From Flavobacterium rhamnosiphilum (GTDB taxonomy: Bacteria > Bacteroidota > Bacteroidia > Flavobacteriales > Flavobacteriaceae), in contig NZ_SMLG01000008.1 of the NCBI RefSeq assembly GCF_004349195.1, forward strand, positions 1 to 64,000: a stretch of 64,000 bases of DNA, read 5' to 3'. Below are positions 35,505-43,365 of this stretch, piece by piece. Under the pieces are notes generated by a model. It ran no database searches. It had not been told where the DNA came from and was given only the letters and a program-made list of their open reading frames with translations. Position numbers and translations under genes: made by a program. Within the stretch, counting starts at the first letter, position 1. Each line of letters begins with the position of its first letter.

Positions 35505-36572
35505 TTAAGATTTATAATCTTGAAACGCTTCAAGAATTAATTCATTTTCAACAGATTGATTGATTTTTATTTTCCCGATACCTTCTATTAAAGCAAATTG
35601 TATGTTTCCATACTCATTTTTTTTGTCGTGTATCAGTAATTCCAGGATAGGCTCGATGTCATTTTCTTCAAAAATAATGGTGTCATATATAGACTTTATG
35701 CTTGATTTTATCTGAAAATACTCTTCTGGACTGATTAATTTTTTATGCAATGAAAGGTAACTTTCTAATATCATCCCAACAGCAATGGCTTCTCCGTGTA
35801 ACAAAGTGGTTTTATTTTCATTTTCCAGAAAATAACTTTCAATGGCATGACCCAATGTGTGTCCAAAATTCAATGATTTTCGGATATTTTTCTCAGTAGG
35901 ATCTTGTATTACAATTTCATTTTTTATTTCGACAGAACGGTAAATCAATGCATCAAAATCAGCAAAATCTATGGATTTTAAATCTAAAAATTGCTCCCAA
36001 TACTCCTTATCATATATTAAACCATGTTTCAACATTTCAGCAAGACCGGAACGCATTTCATTCTGGGGCACCGTTTCAAGATATTGTGTATCGATAAGCA
36101 CCATTATTGGAACATTTATAACGCCAATTTGGTTTTTTAAATTCCCTAAATCAACCCCATTTTTTCCACCTACAGAAGCATCAACCATCGATAGGAGCGT
36201 AGTAGGAATGTGAATAAAATCAACTCCACGTTTGAATGTTGAAGCAACAAATCCGCCTAAATCAGTAACAACGCCACCGCCCAGATTAATTACAAGACTT
36301 TTTCTGTCAGCACCAAGTTCCGTTAATACATTCCAAATTTGGACGCAAGTCTCAATATTTTTATTTTCTTCACCGGCATCAAATTCAATGATTTCAATTG
36401 TAAGATCGGTTTCTAAAAAAGGGAGGAATTTTGGTATGCAAAATTCATTAGTATTACTGTCTACAATAATAAAAAGTTTTGAATACTTATTTTCTGTCAA
36501 ATGAAGGTTTAACGCTTCATATCCTTTTTCGTTGAAATGAATCGGATAACTGTTGGCTTGAATTGATTGCAT
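35505..36572 (-). CDS. aroB: 3-dehydroquinate synthase
   Basis: A 355-residue AroB, the second enzyme of the shikimate pathway, which cyclises DAHP with bound NAD and zinc. Signature stretches are GGGVVTDLGGFVASTFKRG, PTTLLSMVDASVGGKNGVD and the metal histidine region NFGHTLGHAIE. The length is normal. It is divergent from the proline dehydrogenase gene. Confidence 0.96.
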   Translation of the reverse strand: MQSIQANSYPIHFNEKGYEALNLHLTENKYSKLFIIVDSNTNEFCIPKFLPFLETDLTIEIIEFDAGEENKNIETCVQIWNVLTELGADRKSLVINLGGGVVTDLGGFVASTFKRGVDFIHIPTTLLSMVDASVGGKNGVDLGNLKNQIGVINVPIMVLIDTQYLETVPQNEMRSGLAEMLKHGLIYDKEYWEQFLDLKSIDFADFDALIYRSVEIKNEIVIQDPTEKNIRKSLNFGHTLGHAIESYFLENENKTTLLHGEAIAVGMILESYLSLHKKLISPEEYFQIKSSIKSIYDTIIFEENDIEPILELLIHDKKNEYGNIQFALIEGIGKIKINQSVENELILEAFQDYKS

Positions 36573-36664
36573 CTGTATTGATTAATTGGAACCGCAAAAT
36601 AAGGCAATTTTTGCTAAATAATATTCAAAACTCTGTCTATATTTGTACAAAAATTTAACAAATA

Positions 36665-37834
36665 ATGGAAAAAATATTCAATAATACTCAAGTTGCCTTT
36701 TCATTAAAAAGTGATACTGAACTTGATAGAGCTTATTTTCTTTTCAAAATGATTGATAATCAACCTCTAGTTCGAATCGGAACTGCGGTTACTAATTTTG
36801 CCCTTAAAGCGAATCTTCCAGTTGAAGGTTTGATTCGAGCTACTGTTTTTGACCATTTTTGTGGTGGAGTAAATGAAGTGGACTGTCTTTCTGTGGTTGA
36901 TAAAATGTATACCAAAGGGGTTTCATCTGTTTTGGATTATTCTGTAGAAGGAAAAGAAGAAGAAGAACAGTTTGACGCTGCGCTTGAAATGACTTTAAAA
37001 ACCATTGAATTTGCCAAAGAACGTCAAGCGATTCCTTTTGCGGTTTTTAAACCAACCGGTTTTGGTCGTTTTGAATTGTATGAGAAATTGGGCGAAAAAC
37101 AAACGTTAACTTCTGAAGAACAAGCAGAATGGAATAGAGTAGTGGCCCGTTTTGATTTGGTTTGTAAAGATGCTCATTCTAAAAATGTTGCCCTTTTGAT
37201 TGATGGTGAAGAAAGTTGGATGCAAGATGCAGCGGATGATTTAGTTACCGAAATGATGCGTAAATACAATAAAGAGAAAGCCATTGTTTTCAATACGTTG
37301 CAAATGTATCGTTGGGATCGTTTGGATTATCTGAAAAAATTACACGAACAAGCCAAAAAAGATGGATTCTTCATTGGAATGAAATTGGTTCGTGGTGCAT
37401 ACATGGAAAAAGAAATTGCACGTGCGGAAGAAAGAGGATATCCATCACCAATATGCGCTTCAAAAGAAGCAACGGATGAAAATTATGATGCTGCAGTTCG
37501 CTATATGATTGAGCATTTAGATACGATGTCTATTTTTGCAGGAACCCACAATGAGTTAAGCACGTATACTTTAATGGAATTGATGCAGGAAAAAGGAATT
37601 AAAACGAACGATGATAGAATTTGGTTTGGTCAATTGTATGGAATGAGTGATAATATCAGCTATAATCTGGCAGCTCATGGATACAATGTTTCTAAATATT
37701 TGCCGTTTGGCCCAGTAAAAGATGTGATGCCGTACTTAATTCGTCGTGCGGAAGAAAACACTTCTGTTGCGGGACAAACCAGTCGTGAATTATCGATGAT
37801 TAAAGCAGAACGTAACCGAAGAAAAGGGAAATAG
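36665..37834 (+). CDS. Proline dehydrogenase
   Basis: A 389-residue monofunctional FAD-dependent proline dehydrogenase, the first step of proline breakdown. It has the barrel motifs YRWDRLDYL, GMKLVRGAYMEKEIARA and FGQLYGMSDNISYNLA, and the RRAEENTSV region near the C-terminus. The P5C dehydrogenase half of PutA is absent. A -7-like TATATTTG at 36638-36645 precedes the ATG by about 20 bases. A bidirectional terminator follows. Confidence 0.94.
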   Translation: MEKIFNNTQVAFSLKSDTELDRAYFLFKMIDNQPLVRIGTAVTNFALKANLPVEGLIRATVFDHFCGGVNEVDCLSVVDKMYTKGVSSVLDYSVEGKEEEEQFDAALEMTLKTIEFAKERQAIPFAVFKPTGFGRFELYEKLGEKQTLTSEEQAEWNRVVARFDLVCKDAHSKNVALLIDGEESWMQDAADDLVTEMMRKYNKEKAIVFNTLQMYRWDRLDYLKKLHEQAKKDGFFIGMKLVRGAYMEKEIARAEERGYPSPICASKEATDENYDAAVRYMIEHLDTMSIFAGTHNELSTYTLMELMQEKGIKTNDDRIWFGQLYGMSDNISYNLAAHGYNVSKYLPFGPVKDVMPYLIRRAEENTSVAGQTSRELSMIKAERNRRKGK

Positions 37835-37879
37835 AAATCAGTGTTCAATTTCTAGTATTCAGTTACATTTAAATCCATA

Positions 37880-37917
37880 AAAAAAACTCCATTCAGCTTA
37901 CAGAATGGAGTTTTTTT
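37880..37917. terminator. Bidirectional terminator
   Basis: A perfect 9 bp stem (ACTCCATTC at 37886-37894, GAATGGAGT at 37903-37911) with an A run before and a T run after. It separates the convergent proline dehydrogenase and ABC exporter genes. Confidence 0.88.
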
Positions 37918-37938
37918 ATGCCAAATGAGTAATAAAAT

Positions 37939-39726
37939 TTAAGAGTTGCTAAATTGTAAATTACTTAAATTTTTATAAATACCATTTTCTAAAGCTATTA
38001 ATTCTTGATGCGTTCCTTGTTCGGTAATTTTTCCTTTATCCAAAACCAAAATTTGATCGGCACTTCGAATTGTCGAAAGGCGGTGCGCGATAATAATGCT
38101 GGTTCTTCCTTCCATTAAAATTTCTAACGCCTCTTGAACAAGTTTTTCACTTTCGCTATCTAATGATGATGTGGCTTCATCCAGAATCAAAATACTTGGG
38201 TTTTTCAATAAAGCTCTGGCAATGGCAATACGTTGTCGTTGTCCTCCGGAAAGTTTAATTCCTCTTTCTCCCACAATCGTTTCAAATTTTTCAGGGAAAC
38301 TTTCGACAAAATTATAAGCATTGGCTTGTTTTGCAGCGGTAACAATTTCTTCTTCGGTGGCATTTGGTTTTCCATAAGCAATATTTTCTCTAATGGTTCC
38401 TCCAAATAAGATCACATCTTGCGGTACAATACTCATGTTTCCACGAAGGTTTTCTAAATCAAAATCATAAATATTTTTTCCGTCAACCAATATTTCTCCT
38501 TCATCAATAGTATAAAAACGTAATAAAAGGGAAGCAATAGTCGATTTCCCGGTTCCACTAGGACCTACAATAGCTATTTTTTGACCGAAATTGGCAGTAA
38601 AACTGACATCTTTCAATACTTTGATTTCTTTTCTCGAATGATAACTGAATGCTACATTCTTGAACGTAACATTACCTTTTATCTTTTGGTTTTCAGCAAC
38701 ATTTTGAATTGAATTAATTTTTTCAGGAGTTTCATCCAATAATTCAAAAACACGTTCGGTTGCGCCAATCGCTTTTTGGATTTGGGCATAAAGCTCCGCT
38801 ATTCCTCCAAAAGAAGCTCCAACGAAAGTGGAATACAACACAAAAGAAATCAATTGTCCCACGCTCATTTCTCCGCTGATGCTCAATCGAACACCAAACC
38901 AAACTACGGCAACGATGGCTCCAAAGAGACAGAATATGATGAATGAAGCGAAATAACCTCGGTATTTCCCACCTTTAATGGCTATTTTTACGACTTCCTT
39001 TATTTTTCCATTATAACGGGCAATTTCATACCATTCATTGGCGAAAGCCTTAACAATACTGATGCCTTGCATGGTTTCTTCAACAATTACCTGACTTTCG
39101 GCTACTTTATCTTGAACATTTTTCGAATATTTCCTGATGAATCGTCCAAAAATAACAGCGGCCACAGCGACAAGCGGAACTACTGATAACATCAACAATG
39201 TCAATTTGATACTTTCATTCGCCAACAAAAGAACACCTCCAATGATTAGAATAAATTGTCTTAAGAATTCGGCTATAGTGGAAGTTAAGGTATCTTGTAT
39301 TTGGGTTATATCAGAACTGATTCGGCTGTTTAACTCCCCAACACGTTTTTGGGAGAAGAAAGACATCGGTAATTTTACCAAATTACTGTAAAGCGATACT
39401 CTAAGATTAGCTAAGGTATTTTCAGTGAAATTGACAAATAAATACAATCTAAAAAATGAAAAAATAGATTGAAGAAATAAGATTACAATTAGCCCTCCTG
39501 CAATCATATTGGCCTGAGAGTTATCTTTGTTTTTCACGCAATCGATAAGCATTCCCATTAATTTTGGAAAGGCAAGAGCAGTAGCTCCAGTAAATAATAA
39601 AAAAATTAAACCTACATAAAATTTCCAACGGTGATTTCCTGCATATTGAAATATTAGAGTTGCTTTTTGGAGTGAACTTGCAGTAATTTTTGATTTTGGT
39701 AAATCGTTTTCTTTGAACCTGGCCAT
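37939..39726 (-). CDS. ABC exporter, fused permease and ATPase (MsbA-like)
   Basis: A 595-residue half-transporter. About six membrane helices occupy residues 30-320. The nucleotide-binding domain follows, with Walker A GPSGTGKST, signature LSGGQRQRIAIARALL, Walker B ILILDEATSSLD and the H-loop AHRLSTI. It works as a homodimer or heterodimer exporting lipid, drug or peptide; the substrate is not shown. MsbA function is possible but not proved. Confidence 0.92.
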   Translation of the reverse strand: MARFKENDLPKSKITASSLQKATLIFQYAGNHRWKFYVGLIFLLFTGATALAFPKLMGMLIDCVKNKDNSQANMIAGGLIVILFLQSIFSFFRLYLFVNFTENTLANLRVSLYSNLVKLPMSFFSQKRVGELNSRISSDITQIQDTLTSTIAEFLRQFILIIGGVLLLANESIKLTLLMLSVVPLVAVAAVIFGRFIRKYSKNVQDKVAESQVIVEETMQGISIVKAFANEWYEIARYNGKIKEVVKIAIKGGKYRGYFASFIIFCLFGAIVAVVWFGVRLSISGEMSVGQLISFVLYSTFVGASFGGIAELYAQIQKAIGATERVFELLDETPEKINSIQNVAENQKIKGNVTFKNVAFSYHSRKEIKVLKDVSFTANFGQKIAIVGPSGTGKSTIASLLLRFYTIDEGEILVDGKNIYDFDLENLRGNMSIVPQDVILFGGTIRENIAYGKPNATEEEIVTAAKQANAYNFVESFPEKFETIVGERGIKLSGGQRQRIAIARALLKNPSILILDEATSSLDSESEKLVQEALEILMEGRTSIIIAHRLSTIRSADQILVLDKGKITEQGTHQELIALENGIYKNLSNLQFSNS

Positions 39727-39869
39727 TATCTATTGTTTATGTCGCAAATGTAAGACTATAACGAATCAATACAAAAAAATAGTAGCGTTTCATGTTTAAT
39801 ATAAAGTGCTATTATAGAGCGTAAAAGCAAATAGAGTCAATATTTTATTGATTTTTTTTATTGTTTTGC

Positions 39870-39899
39870 TTGCAGATACGATTTCTAGCTGTATATTTG
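39870..39899 (+). promoter_or_regulatory. Consensus promoter of tRNA-Val
   Basis: TTG (39870-39872), then exactly 19 bases, then TATATTTG (39892-39899): a full match to the Bacteroidota promoter pattern. It would start transcription about 30 bases before the mature tRNA. Confidence 0.75.
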
Positions 39900-39938
39900 C
39901 ACTCGCAATAAGGAAATGAAAATTACTAAATTGCATTA

Positions 39939-40013
39939 GGGCGATTAGCTCAGCTGGTTCAGAGCACCTCGTTTACACCGAGGGGGTCGGGGGTTCGAAC
40001 CCCTCATCGCCCA
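39939..40013 (+). tRNA. tRNA-Val (anticodon TAC)
   Basis: A 75-base cloverleaf. The acceptor stem is GGGCGAT/ATCGCCC with discriminator A. The D arm is GCTCAGCTGGTTCAGAGC, and the anticodon arm CCTCG-TTTACAC-CGAGG gives anticodon TAC. The T arm is GGGGGTTCGAACCCCT. CCA is not encoded. It is a possible insertion point for the accessory region that follows. Confidence 0.97.
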
Positions 40014-40017
40014 CATA

Positions 40018-40047
40018 ACTTCTCAAGAAATTGAGAAGTTTTTTTTT
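40018..40047 (+). terminator. tRNA-Val terminator
   Basis: A 9 bp stem ACTTCTCAA/TTGAGAAGT with a four-base GAAA loop and a run of T. It ends the tRNA transcript four bases after the mature 3' end and shows that the reading frame starting at 40031 is not the true start of the next gene. Confidence 0.88.
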
Positions 40048-40084
40048 GTCTTTTTTACAAAAACAAATACTATTTCTCTTAAGA

Positions 40085-40345
40085 ATGGATGTCGTAAAAT
40101 TTAAAATCACGCCTAAAACAATAAAAATAGAAGTACGAAATTCAAATAACTATATTTTTGATTTCAATACTGCTGTAGATATTGACAAAGAAGACAAGGA
40201 CATATTATTAAAACTGCACAATGCATTAGTATTGTTATTTAAAAAAGAAAATATTCCAGATCCAAAAAACCACATTTCGCCAAATCAAACTAATATACTT
40301 GACCAGATTAATGCGATAAGTGATTTAAAAGAGGATGAATCTTAA
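40085..40345 (+). CDS. Small hypothetical protein (86 residues)
   Basis: Begins MDVVKFKITPKTIKIEVRNS at 40085; the longer frame from 40031 begins inside the tRNA terminator and was refused. The start looks like a beta-rich domain followed by a helical part (KEDKDILLKLHNALVLLFKKE). There is no signal peptide. No family is recognised. It lies between tRNA-Val and a truncated MITE-like repeat. Confidence 0.55.
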   Translation: MDVVKFKITPKTIKIEVRNSNNYIFDFNTAVDIDKEDKDILLKLHNALVLLFKKENIPDPKNHISPNQTNILDQINAISDLKEDES

Positions 40346-40353
40346 ATAATAAT

Positions 40354-40473
40354 AACCCGTTGGGTATAATTATTAAAAACGTCAATTCGAGTGTTTTTTG
40401 TGCAGTTAAACGGAACAAAAAATGTATCGAGAATCGTTTTTACTGAGATTTTTCTTGTTCTCGATACGATTTA
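40354..40473 (+). repeat. Truncated copy of the MITE-like element
   Basis: This stretch matches the left two thirds of the intact element at 60048-60230. It begins with AACCCGTTGGGTATAATTA, then CGTCAATTCGAGTG, then TGTATCGAGAA and its partner TTCTCGATAC. The right end with the second terminal repeat is missing. It lies eight bases after the stop of the 86-residue gene and before a short match to the FAD monooxygenase gene 3' end. Confidence 0.8.
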
Positions 40474-40487
40474 AGTTATATTTATTT

Positions 40488-40520
40488 GTCTTTTTTCTTT
40501 AGACACCGTCCTCTCGGCTC
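40488..40520 (-). other. Short remnant matching the FAD monooxygenase 3' end
   Basis: Thirty of 33 bases match 57723-57755, the 3' end of the zinc-ribbon FAD monooxygenase gene. On the minus strand it reads EPRGRCLKKKD as in that gene, then stops at once. It is probably the end of a lost homologue. The rest of 40474-40630 shows nothing. Confidence 0.55.
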
Positions 40521-40630
40521 TAATGCCGAAATACTTGCTTTCAAAATATTTGTAAACATTGAGCTGAACTCATTGTCCTCAAACTTTTAATTCCATAATA
40601 AACAATTCTGTATTTTTTGGGGTTGGATTG

Positions 40631-40987
40631 TTATTTTTTGATAATATTTTCATCTTCATTTTTAGAAACAGCAGGAAATAATATGCTGATCTCATTTAAC
40701 AGTTCAAATTCATCAATTGGGAATAACTGCAGGGCAATTCCCAGTATAAGCCCGACATCAATTACCTGATTTTTTATCGTAATGGGAACTTCAGCGCCAT
40801 CTTGATCCAGAGCCACAATACATAATTTCAGCAGATTTCTAATAACCGAAGCGAGTTCATAATAATCATACACTCTTATTTCTGCGGTATAGATCTCGCT
40901 CTTATCTTCAACTGGCTTCAAAGTACTGAGACAGCTGGCGGTCAATCTTTTAATAGTTTCTAAATTTTTAATTTCATTTGTTTCCAT
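40631..40987 (-). CDS. Hypothetical partner of the HEPN-like gene
   Basis: A 118-residue helical, acidic protein (start METNEIKNLETIKRLTASCL). No signal peptide or membrane segment. It begins five bases after the stop of the upstream gene, so they form a two-gene unit. The helix-rich middle YDYYELASVIRNLLKLCIVALDQ suggests a bundle, but no family is recognised. A toxin-antitoxin or defence role is only inferred from the neighbourhood. Confidence 0.65.
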   Translation of the reverse strand: METNEIKNLETIKRLTASCLSTLKPVEDKSEIYTAEIRVYDYYELASVIRNLLKLCIVALDQDGAEVPITIKNQVIDVGLILGIALQLFPIDEFELLNEISILFPAVSKNEDENIIKK

Positions 40988-40992
40988 AACAT

Positions 40993-41865
40993 TTATATAT
41001 TTATTTTGGTTCGATCTTCTTCACTTTCAATTTGCTTTAATCTATCGAGTTCTTTTTGTGTCAAAACATCCGCTTGATTCTTAAATTTACAGCATCTTTC
41101 TTCCAGTAACGGGTAGTATAAATAATCAACATCATTAGCTTTATTAAAACGTAAGGCACTTGGCTGTTGCTTAAGTAATTTAAACATGGATAGATCCTCC
41201 TCAGTTTTACGGGGAAAAAAATCTGTTGTTATAGTGGTGAAATATTCGCAGAGATTAAATAGATGGTCTAATGAAAAGTGATTAGGAGCATAACCCATAA
41301 AAACACGAATCAAAGACAAACAAGCTTGTTCCACTATTTGATGAAGACCAGACATTTTTACTTCATCTGAAGAATTAACTTCATCATCATTATAAACCCA
41401 GCCCCAAATAGTGGAAATATTATTCTTCCTATTTGCTACATAAAGTGATGTGGCTTTTAGATTTCTTTTTGGAATTCCAGTAATGCTTAGATAGGGGGGC
41501 TTCCCTGCATTTTGGTATACTAACTCTGCGTTTTGCATGATGCACCAAAAAAAGTACTGTTGATCGCCACACATTTTTTTAAGACTCTTCACTTGATGTA
41601 TAAGAAGCGTAGCGGTAATACGTCCATCTGTTTTCGTTCTTATTTTATCACACATGTCATTGGTTACATTTTCTATGTTTTCCTCTACAAAAACTAATAG
41701 GTACAAATGTGTATTCTTTTTTTGTATCCCCTTATTTGGATAAATGGTGTGATTTGAACTGTAAGCTGTTTCAAATTTACCAAAACAGTAAATAGCAGAT
41801 GTCTTGATATGTTCTTTAATAACTGCCTCCATTTCTTTTTGCTGTGAAAATTCAATTGCTTTCAT
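40993..41865 (-). CDS. Probable HEPN-like protein of unknown role
   Basis: A 290-residue protein. Residues 1-130 form an alpha/beta part (TSAIYCFGKFETAYSS, then NTHLYLLVFVEENIENV) reminiscent of a degenerate nucleotidyltransferase. Residues 145-260 are helical with a HEPN-like pattern (MSGLHQIVEQACLSLIRVFMG, then HFSLDHLFNLCEYF). The RX4-6H ribonuclease motif of active HEPN toxins is not seen. It heads a two-gene unit, divergent from an XRE regulator, at the left end of the defence-type island. The family assignment is tentative. Confidence 0.55.
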   Translation of the reverse strand: MKAIEFSQQKEMEAVIKEHIKTSAIYCFGKFETAYSSNHTIYPNKGIQKKNTHLYLLVFVEENIENVTNDMCDKIRTKTDGRITATLLIHQVKSLKKMCGDQQYFFWCIMQNAELVYQNAGKPPYLSITGIPKRNLKATSLYVANRKNNISTIWGWVYNDDEVNSSDEVKMSGLHQIVEQACLSLIRVFMGYAPNHFSLDHLFNLCEYFTTITTDFFPRKTEEDLSMFKLLKQQPSALRFNKANDVDYLYYPLLEERCCKFKNQADVLTQKELDRLKQIESEEDRTKINI

Positions 41866-42020
41866 AATTTTAATTTTTTAGTTGATACATGTCCGAAAAA
41901 TTGTATTTTTGTTTAGGTCATAGCAAGTTCCGAACAGTTCCAGCCGTACCCAACCAATTGAGATTGTATCACACCATTCATCATTGGTATTTTATCAATA
42001 AAAATTTCGCAACGATTTAG

Positions 42021-42028
42021 TACCTTTG
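42021..42028 (+). promoter_or_regulatory. -7 element for a possibly leaderless XRE gene
   Basis: TACCTTTG matches TAnnTTTG. It ends only four bases before the ATG at 42033, so a start site at the usual distance would fall on or next to the ATG. The mRNA would then have no leader, like the cI repressor message of phage lambda. Confidence 0.5.
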
Positions 42029-42032
42029 AAAC

Positions 42033-42443
42033 ATGAACACAGCAACAAAACCAAAACATATCGGCAGAAATATCAGCCGCATCAGAGAGCTCAGAGGGAT
42101 GAAACAAGAAGCATTGGCTATTGCAATAGGAGTGAGCCAACAATCGGTTTCTAATATTGAAGGGAGTGAAACAGTTGAAGAAGAAAAACTTGTAGAAGTT
42201 GCAAAAGCCCTTGGCGTAACTGTAGAAGCAATTAAAAATTTTTCAGAGGAAGCGGCTATAAATTATTTCAACAATTACTATGATAATAAAGGTCACATAC
42301 TAAATTCGTGTAACCATATCAATTTTAATCCTATCGAAAAATTAGTTGAAGTTTTTGAAGAAAATAAAAAGCTTTATGAACGTTTAGTTCAAGCCGAAAA
42401 AGATAAAGTCGAATATTTAGAAAAATTATTAAAAGGGAAATAG
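42033..42443 (+). CDS. XRE-family helix-turn-helix regulator
   Basis: A 136-residue protein. Residues 10-65 form the HTH (ISRIRELRGMKQEALAIAIG and QQSVSNIEG), and the C-terminal 40 residues are a coiled coil (EVFEENKKLYERLVQAEKDK). This layout is common in Bacteroidota mobile DNA. It is divergent from the HEPN-like unit and likely controls it and itself. A perfect terminator hairpin follows. Confidence 0.88.
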   Translation: MNTATKPKHIGRNISRIRELRGMKQEALAIAIGVSQQSVSNIEGSETVEEEKLVEVAKALGVTVEAIKNFSEEAAINYFNNYYDNKGHILNSCNHINFNPIEKLVEVFEENKKLYERLVQAEKDKVEYLEKLLKGK

Positions 42444-42466
42444 TCTTTTATAAAAGATACATGAAA

Positions 42467-42498
42467 ACAAAAAAGAGACTTTCGAGTCTCTTTTTTGT
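42467..42498. terminator. Strong hairpin terminator
   Basis: A perfect 14 bp stem (ACAAAAAAGAGACT, 42467-42480; partner 42485-42498) with a TTCG tetraloop and an internal T run. It ends the XRE gene. Confidence 0.9.
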
Positions 42499-42561
42499 TT
42501 AACAGTATTTTTGTTTATTGTGTAATATTAATAAGAAACCAACAAGATGGATAAAAACTAT

Positions 42562-42861
42562 TAAACTTGCGAAAAAGAAAAAGTAAATACCTTTCTCAAC
42601 GCATTGCAAATCGCCTCAAAACTCGCTGACAAAGCCAAAATAAACATTACAGACGGAACAATAAACAAATTAGGCAAAGCACTAAAAAAACACAATTTCC
42701 TTCGCCTGAAAAAGAATGGGATATTTGTTTACGCACTGATAGAAAACACTTGGGAAGAAGTGAACAATAGCAATAAAATGGTAGAAGAAGAAAAAAGAGA
42801 AATTCCAATACAAGAACGACCAAAACAAACACCCAAACAAGAAAACTTACCTTTTGAATAA
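42562..42861 (+). pseudogene. C-terminal remnant of an unidentified mobile-element protein
   Basis: An open frame from 42565 to 42861 with no ATG near its beginning; the only initiation codon is a TTG at 42604. It reads NTFLNALQIASKLADKAKIN, then ITDGTINKLGKALKKHNFLR, like the winged C-terminal domain of a mobile-element helicase or primase, then a charged tail. A 5' piece MDKNY stops at 42561. The gene is probably a truncated remnant; the family is not certain. Confidence 0.45.
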
Positions 42862-43365
42862 TCCTAACAAAAGAGGGAATAAAAAATTTCCACTTTTGTT
42901 TTTAAACTCCCAAAGTGATAACTTATAACTCATAATTTATAATTATCAATTTGCTTTTATTTACACCCACTTCACAGGGTAAGCAGGGTAGCCAAAAAAC
43001 ATCACAAACAATTGCATTTTTTTCTATTTTTAAACAATCGAGTAATATCACATCAAAACAACGCAAATCAGTAAAGTAAGCGGATTGTTTTGCACCCAAA
43101 CAGCCATATAAATCCGTTTTTTATGCCGAAAAAAATAAAATTTATTTTATTCCAAATTAGGGTACCAATCTTACCCTAAATCCATTTTCATCCTTTTACA
43201 TTCCGTTGCTTTTTAGTATGTTTGTAGATTGGTGGTAATATAACATATCACTGGATTGTAATAGATTTTTTATAAGAATTGGTTGCTTTTCAGTAAAAGC
43301 ACGCTGTAACGAAACCAAAAGAAGTCAAATAGTTTTTTTAGCACAAAAACACAAGGAACAATAGT
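42862..43365. other. Intergenic region upstream of the DUF1016 gene
   Basis: About 500 bases without a credible gene. It holds an 8 bp inverted repeat (TTAGGGTA at 43157-43164, TACCCTAA at 43172-43179, seven-base loop), possibly an operator. A -7-like TATGTTTG lies at 43217-43224, 140 bases before the next gene. No direct match to other parts of the window was seen. Confidence 0.45.

Noticed and set aside
40031-40084. Longer start for the 86-residue gene after tRNA-Val
   Set aside because: The first codons lie in the tRNA terminator hairpin and T run; the ATG at 40085 is more likely.
41913-42143. Minus-strand ORF over the XRE promoter and HTH
   Set aside because: It is antisense to a clear HTH coding region and rich in Cys and Ser in a way typical of shadow frames.
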